Assembly: GCA_029256105.1 (NCBI GenBank)
Contig: JAQSYO010000005.1
Span: 1-64,000 of the forward strand
Length of the DNA: 64,000 nt
Direction: 5' to 3'
Source of the DNA: Herbinix sp.
GTDB lineage: Bacteria > Bacillota > Clostridia > Lachnospirales > Lachnospiraceae
The notes under the pieces were generated by a model. It made no database searches. It saw nothing but the letters and a program-made list of their open reading frames with translations, and was not told the origin of the DNA. This document shows, in pieces, positions 1 to 8,101 of this stretch (its first letter is position 1; each line of letters opens with the position of its first letter). The position numbers and the translations under genes are program-made.

Positions 1-1
1 C

Positions 2-1459
2 CAGATGCCCGGAATGACAGGAATTGAATTGTTGAAAGAAATCCACCAAAAGTGGCCAAGTAGCCAGGTTGTTTTTTTGACGGGTCATGATTCCTTTGAT
101 TACGCATATAAAGCAATCCAATATCATGCTACCAGATATATATTAAAAAATGAGGGTGATGACGTCCTGCTTTCGGCTATCGGTGATTGCATTGCTGTGA
201 TTGATAAAGATGCGCATAACACCGGTTTATTGTCGCTGGCGGAAGCGGAAGTGCAATCCTATCAGCCGATTATACGCCGTGATTTCTTACAATCTATTTT
301 GGTAGGGCATTTGCCGGAGCTTCAAGAACTGAAAAGAGAGTTTGAGAGGCTAGATGTTTGCCTTGATACATCGCAACCAGTAATGTTGCTGGCTGCACGC
401 ATTAGTGAAATTCCCAGAGAAGATATGATTGCTTCTATTGATATTATTCTACGAGACAAAATCGGACACGTGACCCGAAGCGAGATTGCTTGGGTGAATT
501 CAAACAGCATTGCATGGATTATTCAATCAGCGGCTGCTCAAAGCTTGGAACGCACTAAAATTACGATAAAAGGAATGGCAGAAAGTATACAAAGGGTTTG
601 CGCCGGAACAATGAATGTGAAGATCAGTTTCATTTTCGATTCCACGGCGATTCGGTGGTTTGATCTTGCAAAGCGCTTTTCTATCCTCCATCATACACTC
701 GAATACAGACTTGAACAACATCCTGATGTTGCAATTGCCGGGTTGGAGTTTTTCTTAGGAGAATTAGGCAGTACGAGCCAAATCAATAAATCTGGGTTAA
801 CACAATATCGTGAGATTGCCGATAAGATTGCAGTGGGCATGGCAAACAATGACAGTAAAAATGTAGCACTGTATACCAATTGGCTTGCGGAGGTGCTGAG
901 CAGCAATGAGATCAAAAACACACTATATGCGATCGAGCTAAATGCAGAGCTTCGGCTGATGCTCCTGACGTTTGTGACGAAGCATGAGCTACAAGACATA
1001 TTCCAAAACGATGATGAGTTTCGGCTTTTTTTAGCGGACACAAACATGGAGGATATTAACTGGTTTGTTGACCGGTTCAAATCCCTCACCGTACGCATGA
1101 TGAGCCTTTGTCAACAGGAACAAGGCAAATCAACTGAGGTTTTCATTCATTACCTGTTGCAATATATGAGTACAAACCTTGACGCCGACCTTTCACTTTG
1201 CGCCTTGTCCGAAAAAGTATATCTCAATCCGTCATATCTGTCTCGCCGCTTTAAGGAATTGACCGGGAAAAACATTATTGACACCATCACAGTGATGCGT
1301 GTTTCTGCCGCATGCCGCTTTCTGGAGGATAATAAGTATAAAATAAGCAAGATCGCTCCAATGGTGGGGTACGAATCGGCCGCTCATTTTTCAAGAGTTT
1401 TTAAGAAACAAATAGGAATGACGCCCCAAGATTATCGAGATAAAAATGCATACAAATAA
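2..1459 (+). CDS. YesN-type response regulator with AraC output domain (5' end outside window)
   Basis: The open frame runs in from the left edge, and its first visible residues, QMPGMTG, are the sequence that normally follows the phosphoacceptor aspartate of a receiver domain, so only about the first 55 residues are missing. The rest of the receiver is visible, including FLTGHD and the lysine of YILKN. A poorly conserved middle region of about 280 residues follows. The last 100 residues form a double helix-turn-helix AraC domain ending in the typical FKKQIGMTPQDYR. Such proteins activate sugar transport operons when phosphorylated by a YesM-type kinase, which is probably encoded just left of the window. 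The binding protein, permeases and GH97 enzyme downstream are the likely targets. The family assignment is firm; the inducer is unknown. Confidence 0.93.
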   Translation, partial: QMPGMTGIELLKEIHQKWPSSQVVFLTGHDSFDYAYKAIQYHATRYILKNEGDDVLLSAIGDCIAVIDKDAHNTGLLSLAEAEVQSYQPIIRRDFLQSILVGHLPELQELKREFERLDVCLDTSQPVMLLAARISEIPREDMIASIDIILRDKIGHVTRSEIAWVNSNSIAWIIQSAAAQSLERTKITIKGMAESIQRVCAGTMNVKISFIFDSTAIRWFDLAKRFSILHHTLEYRLEQHPDVAIAGLEFFLGELGSTSQINKSGLTQYREIADKIAVGMANNDSKNVALYTNWLAEVLSSNEIKNTLYAIELNAELRLMLLTFVTKHELQDIFQNDDEFRLFLADTNMEDINWFVDRFKSLTVRMMSLCQQEQGKSTEVFIHYLLQYMSTNLDADLSLCALSEKVYLNPSYLSRRFKELTGKNIIDTITVMRVSAACRFLEDNKYKISKIAPMVGYESAAHFSRVFKKQIGMTPQDYRDKNAYK

Positions 1460-1542
1460 AATATTAGTAAAGATTACGTAGGTAAGTAAAAAGTCGATAA
1501 GTATAACTATTATATAAATCGATATACTTACTTATACAATAT
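1395..1542 (+). repeat. Direct repeat copy A (3' end of the regulator gene plus downstream DNA)
   Basis: This stretch covers the last ~20 codons of the regulator and about 80 bases beyond its stop. It recurs at 1684-1833 with scattered substitutions and small indels; both copies start at GAGTTTTTAAGAAACA and end at GCAATAT or ACAATAT. The copies are separated almost exactly by the palindromic element at 1546-1681. Confidence 0.85.
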
Positions 1543-1545
1543 CCT

Positions 1546-1681
1546 GTCTTTGATACTCGAAAAATAGAAAAAGCCTGCAAATCATTGATATTAAAGGATT
1601 TGTGGGCTTTAATGTTGTTAATAAAAATGCACTGTTTTCAAGGCTATCAATGATTTCGCTTTTTATTCAAGTATCAAAGAC
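1546..1681. repeat. Palindromic element with ~40-bp imperfect terminal inverted repeats
   Basis: The left arm (1546-1590) begins GTCTTTGATACTCGA, and the right arm (1645-1681) ends TCAAGTATCAAAGAC, its near-perfect reverse complement. Pairing continues inward through AAAAAGC and AAATCATTGATA. The element fills the gap between two direct repeats, as expected for a small non-autonomous mobile element or an expanded hairpin. No open reading frame is present. The left arm can also pair with 1597-1610 to form an ordinary terminator, so two mutually exclusive RNA folds are possible. Confidence 0.6.
1569..1616 (+). terminator. Hairpin terminator of the YesN-type regulator
   Basis: AAAGCCTGCAAATC pairs with GATTTGTGGGCTTT across a 13-base loop. 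The stem is followed by a modest T-rich stretch (TTTAATGTTGTT). It lies within the palindromic element and would separate the regulator transcript from the transporter genes. Confidence 0.55.
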
Positions 1682-1683
1682 CC

Positions 1684-1833
1684 GAGTTTTTAAGAAACAG
1701 GTAGGAATGATGCTCCAAGATTATCGAAGACAAAAATGCATAAAAAAAATATTAGTAAAGATTGAGCAAGGAAAGTAAAAAAGGCGATATGTACAATTAT
1801 TATACAAATTGATATACTTATTCATGCAATATT
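1684..1833 (+). repeat. Direct repeat copy B, a diverged fragment of the regulator 3' end
   Basis: The sequence matches 1395-1542 at an offset of 289 bases, but its reading frame is broken and carries no start, so it is a non-coding duplicate of the AraC tail. Because it lies directly upstream of the binding-protein gene, the duplicated downstream part now forms the 5' leader of that gene. Confidence 0.8.
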
Positions 1834-1855
1834 AACATTCTAAAGGAGGGTTTTT

Positions 1856-3544
1856 ATGAAAAAATTAGTTAAGTTAGTTAAATCAGCAGCGGTAATAACG
1901 CTTGCGATTGTAATGTCTGCCTCTGTCATTGGATGCGGAAATTCTGAGGATACAAAGACAGAAAATGCAACAACTACACCATCCGACTCACCGGAAGCAT
2001 CGGCTGATACTGACGGTCCATTCGAAAAATATGCCGAACCGATCAAAATTACATCAGTCAAAAACCTTGGCGCGGGTAACCTTGATTTCCCTGAAGGCGA
2101 TGATATCGAAAACAACGTCTGGACAAGAGAATACAAAGATGCTCTGAACATCGACGTCAACTTACTCTGGACGACAAATGAGCAGCAATATGACCAAAAG
2201 CTGAACATCGCCATCACTTCAAATGACCTGCCCGATGTTATGGTGGTCAAAAACACGCAACTTAAAATGATGTATGAAAACGATCAGTTAATGGATATGA
2301 CGCAGATTTTGCCGGAATACTGGGCAGATTTTACTAAGGAAGTATTGAACGCAGACGGCGGTGACGGCCTCAAATCCGCAACCTTTGACGATAAGCTGAT
2401 GGCTATTCCGGTAGTCGGCACAGGCCTTATGAGTTGTAAAGTGCTTTGGGTGCGCACCGACTGGCTTGACAGACTCGGTATTGAACTACCTAAAACAGTT
2501 GAAGATATGTTAAAAGTGTCGGACGCTTTCACAAACAATGACCCAGACGGCAACGGTGTAAAGGATACTTTCGGTTTGGCCGTTCATAAAGATTTGTTTG
2601 AAGGTGGTTATGCCAGCTTGGAAGGTTTCTTCAACGCATATAACGCATATCCTCTTATTTGGACTAAAAAAGACAACAGCCTTGCGTATGGCACAGTACA
2701 GCCAGAAGCTAAAACAGCTCTTGCCGTTTTGCAGGATTTATATGCAAAAGGACAGCTTGACCCTGAGTTTGGTGTAAAAGACGCCAACAAAGTAAACGAA
2801 GAAGTAGGCGCAGGCAAGTTTGGTATGTTCTTTGGAGACTTCTGGAACATGGCTTGGCTCAACGATGTAAAAGTGGAGCATCCTGAAATGGAGTGGGTGC
2901 CAATCGCTATCCCGGCTAATAACGGTACCCCTGCAAAGGCAGGAAAAACCTTTGGAACAGGAACATATATCGTAATTAACAAAAATTGTAAAAATCCTGA
3001 AGCAGTCGTAAAAATGCTCAACCTTCAGCTTGAAAAAAGCTATGGTGCAACTGCAGAGCCAACCGTTTACAACATCACACCGGACGGCTACGGTGCATAT
3101 GCATACACTATACCAACCGGCGTTGAACCAGGTATGAAAAACTTTATTGCTGCAGAAAAAGTCAGTGACGCTGTTAAAACGGGCGATGTTTCAAAACTCA
3201 ATGACGAAGAGAAAAGCTACTATGATATGAGCATGTTGGCAATTGGCGGTGATTACAAAAACAGCAACTGGCATCAGCTTAAAATGTTTGGTCCTGACGG
3301 ATCTTTGACTGTCATCAACAAATATTGGGCTGACGGCAACGTCATGTCGGATGAATTCTATGGTGCACCAACTGAGACAATGGCAGAAAAATTGTCAACA
3401 CTCAAAAAACAAACACTTACCGATTTCACAGCTATTATCATGGGCGCTCCAATTGATGATTTTGACAAATTTGTTACTAACTGGAACAATCTTGGCGGAA
3501 AAGTGATGACGGACGAAGTCAATGCATGGTACGCTGAGCAATAG
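1856..3544 (+). CDS. Extracellular sugar-binding lipoprotein of a CUT1 ABC transporter (LplA-like)
   Basis: The 562-residue product starts with a lysine-rich signal peptide and a lipobox (VIGC, cysteine near residue 27), so it is lipid-anchored on the outer face of the membrane. An acidic Ser/Thr-rich linker precedes a type 1 solute-binding fold. Near residue 226 the loop NNDPDGNGVKDTFG has the spacing of the calcium-binding loop common in LplA-type proteins. The ATG follows AAAGGAGGG at good spacing. It should capture an oligosaccharide and deliver it to the two permeases downstream, although a terminator at 3565 separates them. The GH97 enzyme in the operon suggests an alpha-linked gluco- or galacto-oligosaccharide. 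The substrate is not readable from sequence alone. Confidence 0.92.
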   Translation: MKKLVKLVKSAAVITLAIVMSASVIGCGNSEDTKTENATTTPSDSPEASADTDGPFEKYAEPIKITSVKNLGAGNLDFPEGDDIENNVWTREYKDALNIDVNLLWTTNEQQYDQKLNIAITSNDLPDVMVVKNTQLKMMYENDQLMDMTQILPEYWADFTKEVLNADGGDGLKSATFDDKLMAIPVVGTGLMSCKVLWVRTDWLDRLGIELPKTVEDMLKVSDAFTNNDPDGNGVKDTFGLAVHKDLFEGGYASLEGFFNAYNAYPLIWTKKDNSLAYGTVQPEAKTALAVLQDLYAKGQLDPEFGVKDANKVNEEVGAGKFGMFFGDFWNMAWLNDVKVEHPEMEWVPIAIPANNGTPAKAGKTFGTGTYIVINKNCKNPEAVVKMLNLQLEKSYGATAEPTVYNITPDGYGAYAYTIPTGVEPGMKNFIAAEKVSDAVKTGDVSKLNDEEKSYYDMSMLAIGGDYKNSNWHQLKMFGPDGSLTVINKYWADGNVMSDEFYGAPTETMAEKLSTLKKQTLTDFTAIIMGAPIDDFDKFVTNWNNLGGKVMTDEVNAWYAEQ

Positions 3545-3564
3545 TAAATTGAATCTATAAGTAA

Positions 3565-3598
3565 AAGGGCGGTCATGCACAGCCGCCCTTATTTTTTT
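3565..3598 (+). terminator. Strong intrinsic terminator between binding-protein and permease genes
   Basis: AAGGGCGG and CCGCCCTT form a perfect 8-bp GC-rich stem followed by ATTTTTTT. Its place inside the operon suggests partial termination that keeps permease levels below those of the binding protein. Confidence 0.9.
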
Positions 3599-3614
3599 GG
3601 ATAGGAGAAGTCAT

Positions 3615-4514
3615 ATGAAAAAAAGTAAGTTCTTGAAAAATTGGCCGTTGCATATCATGCTTCTTCCAGCCGTCATCTTGTTGTTTGTTTACAATTATAT
3701 CCCGCTTGTTGGTAATTTAATGGCCTTTGAAAAATTTAACCCGAACAAGGGCCTATTTGGCTCAAAATGGGTAGGACTGGATAACTTCAAATATGTGCTA
3801 GTCATGCCTGATACAACGCAAGTGCTTTGGAATACATTTTATATCGCAACGATGAAAGTAATTGTCAGTATTGTATTACCGGTATTTGTTGCATTGCTTC
3901 TGAATGAAGTCCGTAGTGTCAAATATAAAAGGTTAATGCAAACAATTGTTTATTTTCCTCACTTTCTGAGTTGGGTTATTCTTTCCGGTATCATGATTGA
4001 TGTTTTGTCACCTTCAACAGGTATCATGGGGAATTTGTTTGCGCTGTTTGGTGCAAAGGCTCCGTTTTTCTTAGGCGACCCCAAGTTGTTCCCTTACACC
4101 CTTGTTATTACAGAAGCGTGGAAAGAATTTGGATTTGGTACAATCGTATATCTCGCGGCTTTGACAGGCATTGACCCGGGTCTTTATGAAGCATCTATGA
4201 TTGATGGGGCAAACCGCTGGAAACAGGTTCTGCACATTACAATCCCCGGGATATTACCAATTGTCTTGTTGATGGGTGTTTTGAGTATGGGAAATATCTT
4301 AAACGCCGGATTTGATCAGGTATTTAACCTTTATAGTGCGCAGGTTTACAGTACAGGAGACATCCTTGACACGCTTGTCTATAGAATCGGTATGCTTGAT
4401 GCGCAGTATGGTGTTGCAACAGCGGTTGGGCTATTTAAGTCGGTGGTCTCGTTCACGATGCTTTCGATTTCTTATGTACTGGCGCATAAATATACTGACT
4501 ATAGGGTGTTTTAG
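3615..4514 (+). CDS. CUT1 sugar ABC transporter permease (LplB/UgpA-type)
   Basis: This roughly 300-residue protein has a Lys-rich cytoplasmic N-terminus and about six hydrophobic segments. The cytoplasmic EAA loop (EASMIDGANRWKQVLHITIPG), which docks on the ATPase, is clear near residue 195. The chosen ATG follows TAGGAGAAG at 8 bases; a TTG 18 bases upstream lies within the terminator T-tract and is unlikely to be used. It forms the membrane channel with the permease starting at 4529. No ATPase gene is present, so a shared MsmX/MsmK-type ATPase encoded elsewhere probably energises the complex. Confidence 0.93.
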   Translation: MKKSKFLKNWPLHIMLLPAVILLFVYNYIPLVGNLMAFEKFNPNKGLFGSKWVGLDNFKYVLVMPDTTQVLWNTFYIATMKVIVSIVLPVFVALLLNEVRSVKYKRLMQTIVYFPHFLSWVILSGIMIDVLSPSTGIMGNLFALFGAKAPFFLGDPKLFPYTLVITEAWKEFGFGTIVYLAALTGIDPGLYEASMIDGANRWKQVLHITIPGILPIVLLMGVLSMGNILNAGFDQVFNLYSAQVYSTGDILDTLVYRIGMLDAQYGVATAVGLFKSVVSFTMLSISYVLAHKYTDYRVF

Positions 4515-4528
4515 GAGGGTGTGAGATT

Positions 4529-5413
4529 ATGAAAAAGACAACAACCGGCAGAAAAGTTTTTGTCGTATTCAATTATATATTTTTGACATTGCTAGCCTTG
4601 AGCTGCCTGCTCCCGATTTTAAATCAATTGGCTGTTTCTTTCAGCTCAAGCGGTGCAGCAACGGCAGGCGAAGTAGGCATTTTACCAGTCAACTTTACTT
4701 TGGACGCTTATAAATATATGGGTTCTAAGCCTGCTTTTTTTGATTCTCTGCTTGTATCGTTTGAAAGGGTTTTGATTGCAGTTCCTTTGAGTATGGTTGT
4801 TTCTGTTTTGGCAGCCTACTCGCTCTCCAAGCAAAACAATGAGTTTGGCGCAAGAAAATATTATATCTGGTATTTTGTTATCCCGATGATGTTTACAGGC
4901 GGATTGATTCCAACTTATATGGTTGTCAGAAATACAGGTTTGATCAATTCGATGGGGGCACTTGTAATCCCCTGTGCTATCAACGTTTTCAATATTCTTC
5001 TTTTGATGAACTTTTTTAGAGGCATTCCAAAAGAATTGGAAGAAGCGGCTCAACTCGATGGTGCCGGACACTTGCGCGTACTTTTATCGGTCATTATACC
5101 AGTTTCTGCACCTGTGATTGCGACCGTTGCGCTATTTTTTATCGTCAACCATTGGAATGCTTGGTTTGACGGATTAATCTATATGAACTCACCCGGAAAA
5201 TATCCGTTGCAGACATATCTGCAAACCATGGTCGTATCGAGAGACCTGATGGCGATGGAATCCATAAGAGACGTCCGCAACAGCGGTGTAATATCTGACG
5301 CAACAGGAAAAGCAGCACAAATCTTTTTGGCTGCGCTTCCAATTTTAATGATCTATCCGTTTTTACAAAAATATTTTACAACAGGAATTGTTATGGGCAG
5401 TGTCAAAGGATAA
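4529..5413 (+). CDS. CUT1 sugar ABC transporter permease (LplC/UgpE-type)
   Basis: The 294-residue membrane protein starts 14 bases after the preceding permease, behind TAGGAGGGTG. It has about six transmembrane segments and an EAA loop (EEAAQLDGAGHLRVLLSVIIP) near residue 170. The C-terminal KYFTTGIVMGSVKG is characteristic of the LplC branch. It pairs with the permease at 3615-4514 to form the translocation pore. Gene order (binding protein, two permeases, glycosidase) supports import followed by cytoplasmic hydrolysis. Confidence 0.93.
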   Translation: MKKTTTGRKVFVVFNYIFLTLLALSCLLPILNQLAVSFSSSGAATAGEVGILPVNFTLDAYKYMGSKPAFFDSLLVSFERVLIAVPLSMVVSVLAAYSLSKQNNEFGARKYYIWYFVIPMMFTGGLIPTYMVVRNTGLINSMGALVIPCAINVFNILLLMNFFRGIPKELEEAAQLDGAGHLRVLLSVIIPVSAPVIATVALFFIVNHWNAWFDGLIYMNSPGKYPLQTYLQTMVVSRDLMAMESIRDVRNSGVISDATGKAAQIFLAALPILMIYPFLQKYFTTGIVMGSVKG

Positions 5414-5434
5414 ATAGGAAAGGAGATTACGACT

Positions 5435-7984
5435 ATGTGGAAAATTATTTCCCCCAAGGAAAGGTTAAGTATAGAAATTACACAAAAGCTAGACAACAGC
5501 TTATGTTACAGTGTCATCAAAGACGGTAATCCGGTCATGGAGGAAAGTCCGCTTGGCATCATCACCAACATTGCGGAGTTTGATAAAAACTTTATTTTCG
5601 AAAGAATGGAAACCGCTTCTATCTGTGAAAGCTATGCCCTTCCCGCAGGCAAGAAATCAGAATATCACAATCATGCAAAGGAGATGACACTTTATTTCCA
5701 ATGCGAGGGTTATCCTTTTATTCTCCGTGTGAGAGCTTATGATGAGGGGGCAGCGTTCCGCTATGAAATCCCGCTGGAAGAGGGTTCTTTACTGATCAAG
5801 AAAGAAACAACAGAGTTCTGCTTTACGGCGGCATTTGATATGCTTTGGTTGCAGGACTGGATCAAAACCTATGAAGGACCGTATGATTTTCATCAGTGGG
5901 ACAACAGCTTAAATGGGCAAGGCTATGGGATGCCGGCCTTGTTGCATGATCAAAAAACCGACAGATGGCTCATGGTGAACGAAGCCAATGTGATTAACAC
6001 AAACGGCAGTTACTGTTCATGCCATCTTTGTGGCTCAGAAGACCGAACCCTGACCATTGCCTTTGCACCGGAAGAAAAAGGGCAACCAATCAACTCAAAC
6101 TTGCCTTTTCAATCTCCATGGAGAATGATTGTGGCGGAAGACAGCCTTGATGCCATGGTTAACAATACACTCAATTATAACCTCAATCCTCCTTCTATTA
6201 TTGAGGATGAATCATGGATCAAACCCGGGCGTGCATTGTGGGCATGGTGGGAATATGAAAATAGTGCACAGCTTTATTCTGAATCAAAAAAATATGTGGA
6301 CTACGCTGCGGCAATGGGTTTTGAAGCAGTCACGCTGGATTGCGGTTGGGATGCAAGTTGGGTAAAAAACATTTGCGATTATGCTCACAAAAAGAATGTG
6401 CAAATTCATATCTGGACGGGTATGCATCGCATTGATACGGTGGAAAAAGCCGAAAAACTTATTTCTCTCTGGTCAGGCTGGGGTGTCGACGGATTAAAAG
6501 TGGACTTCTTTGAAAACGATTCCTGCCATACCATGTGGCAATATAACATGATTGCAGACCTTATGATTAAGAATAAGCTGATGATCAACTTCCATGGCTC
6601 TACTAAACCCATGGGTGAAGGTCGAACTTGGCCGAATTTCTTAACCGCAGAAGGCATCATGGGGCTTGAGCATTACAAGTGGAGCGATATGCCAAACGCA
6701 GAACACAACTGCACCGTACCTTTTACCAGAAACGTTGCAGGCCCGATGGATTATACGCCGATAGGCTTGTCCAATACAAACCGAAACACGACATGTTGTC
6801 ATCAGCTTGCCTTACCGGTTGTATTTTATTCTGGCGTCACTCATTATTCTATGTCAATTTTTTATATGGAAGCATGGAACGGCACGAGATTTTTACGCCG
6901 CACATTTCCAGAATATGATAGTGTCAAAGTTCTTTCCGGTTTCCCAGGCAATCATGCAGCAATCATGAGGAAAAAAGCTAACGAATGGCTGATCGGTGTG
7001 ATTTCGGCACCAAAGCAGACCATTGAGCTAAAAATGAATTTCCTTCCGGAAGGTAGTTTTGAAGCAGAAATCTATGAAGATGACGATAAAGGAGAAATGA
7101 TTGAAATAAAAAAAATAACGGTCACAAAAGACACTGTGATCATACTAAATCTGTTAAAAGCGGGTGGGGCGGGCATTTATATTGCAAAGACAATCGAAGA
7201 GCCTACAAACGGAGTATGTTCTGGTTATATGACAGAAGGTATTAACCTTCTGGCGTCAGAAGCAAAACCTTTAAAGGGAAGCGAGATTGTCCATTGGAAT
7301 CAAGAATTAAAAGGACTACAACTTGTAGGAGGGGCAGAGATTGTTTGCAACGTGCCAGAGACAAAACGTTATACTTTGCGCCTTTTCTATACAGCGGCGG
7401 AAGCATGGGCGCTTGCAGTGTCGAATGGCATCACCACTGCGCAAGCAAATATGCCGGCCAGCAAATCCAACAAAGTGTTTATCACTCATGAACTGACTGT
7501 TTTGCTGAACAAAGGTGAAAATAAGCTGATGATCAACCGTGTATCTGGGTTTGTGCCTGCGGTCCATAAATTCTGCTTGATTGATAACAACCCTGCGGAT
7601 ACCATTACACTAGGTGCCGAAATGGCGGTTTTGACAAACGGAGCAGAGCTGATCACTGCCGCTACAGGTGAATATGAAGCGGTTGGCCTTGGATACGATG
7701 CCGAAATGATATTCGAAGACATATGTCTTTCACAAGAGGGCGACTATATCCTGAACATCGGCTATTGCGGAGGAGACAGCCGTGACATCAAGATTGAAGC
7801 TAATGGAGATACGTTGGTCGAGACTTACTTGCATAGCACCAGCGGATGGTTCTTTCCTGTTTGGGATAACTATGAAGGCAAGGAAGTTTTGATTAAACTG
7901 CGAGAAGGCAAGAATAGGATACGTTTGTTTAATCCAAACGGTACCATGTCTCATATCCGTAACATCGCATTAACGCTTGAATGA
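5435..7984 (+). CDS. GH97 family glycosidase with extra C-terminal beta domains
   Basis: The product has 849 residues and no signal peptide, so it acts in the cytoplasm. The N-terminal beta-sandwich and the catalytic barrel match family GH97. Landmarks are GFEAVTLDCGW, GVDGLKVDFFEND (Asp357), NFHGSTKP, GIMGLEHYKW and NVAGPMDYTP. In characterised GH97 enzymes an aspartate at the position of Asp357 marks the retaining subgroup, which includes alpha-galactosidases, whereas the inverting alpha-glucosidases use glutamates. The last ~220 residues exceed the usual family length and resemble one or two CBM-like beta-sandwich domains. It is the last gene of the operon and should cleave the imported oligosaccharide. 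The choice between alpha-galactosidase and alpha-glucosidase is an inference. Confidence 0.88.
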   Translation: MWKIISPKERLSIEITQKLDNSLCYSVIKDGNPVMEESPLGIITNIAEFDKNFIFERMETASICESYALPAGKKSEYHNHAKEMTLYFQCEGYPFILRVRAYDEGAAFRYEIPLEEGSLLIKKETTEFCFTAAFDMLWLQDWIKTYEGPYDFHQWDNSLNGQGYGMPALLHDQKTDRWLMVNEANVINTNGSYCSCHLCGSEDRTLTIAFAPEEKGQPINSNLPFQSPWRMIVAEDSLDAMVNNTLNYNLNPPSIIEDESWIKPGRALWAWWEYENSAQLYSESKKYVDYAAAMGFEAVTLDCGWDASWVKNICDYAHKKNVQIHIWTGMHRIDTVEKAEKLISLWSGWGVDGLKVDFFENDSCHTMWQYNMIADLMIKNKLMINFHGSTKPMGEGRTWPNFLTAEGIMGLEHYKWSDMPNAEHNCTVPFTRNVAGPMDYTPIGLSNTNRNTTCCHQLALPVVFYSGVTHYSMSIFYMEAWNGTRFLRRTFPEYDSVKVLSGFPGNHAAIMRKKANEWLIGVISAPKQTIELKMNFLPEGSFEAEIYEDDDKGEMIEIKKITVTKDTVIILNLLKAGGAGIYIAKTIEEPTNGVCSGYMTEGINLLASEAKPLKGSEIVHWNQELKGLQLVGGAEIVCNVPETKRYTLRLFYTAAEAWALAVSNGITTAQANMPASKSNKVFITHELTVLLNKGENKLMINRVSGFVPAVHKFCLIDNNPADTITLGAEMAVLTNGAELITAATGEYEAVGLGYDAEMIFEDICLSQEGDYILNIGYCGGDSRDIKIEANGDTLVETYLHSTSGWFFPVWDNYEGKEVLIKLREGKNRIRLFNPNGTMSHIRNIALTLE

Positions 7985-8101
7985 CTATCAAGTTCCTTAC
8001 GGGGTGATATTTATTAAAAACAGTACAGATAGTGGTGTATCATTATACCCCGGGCATTATATTTCATCCTATCATACCAACTTATGGAGATATTAAATAT
8101 A

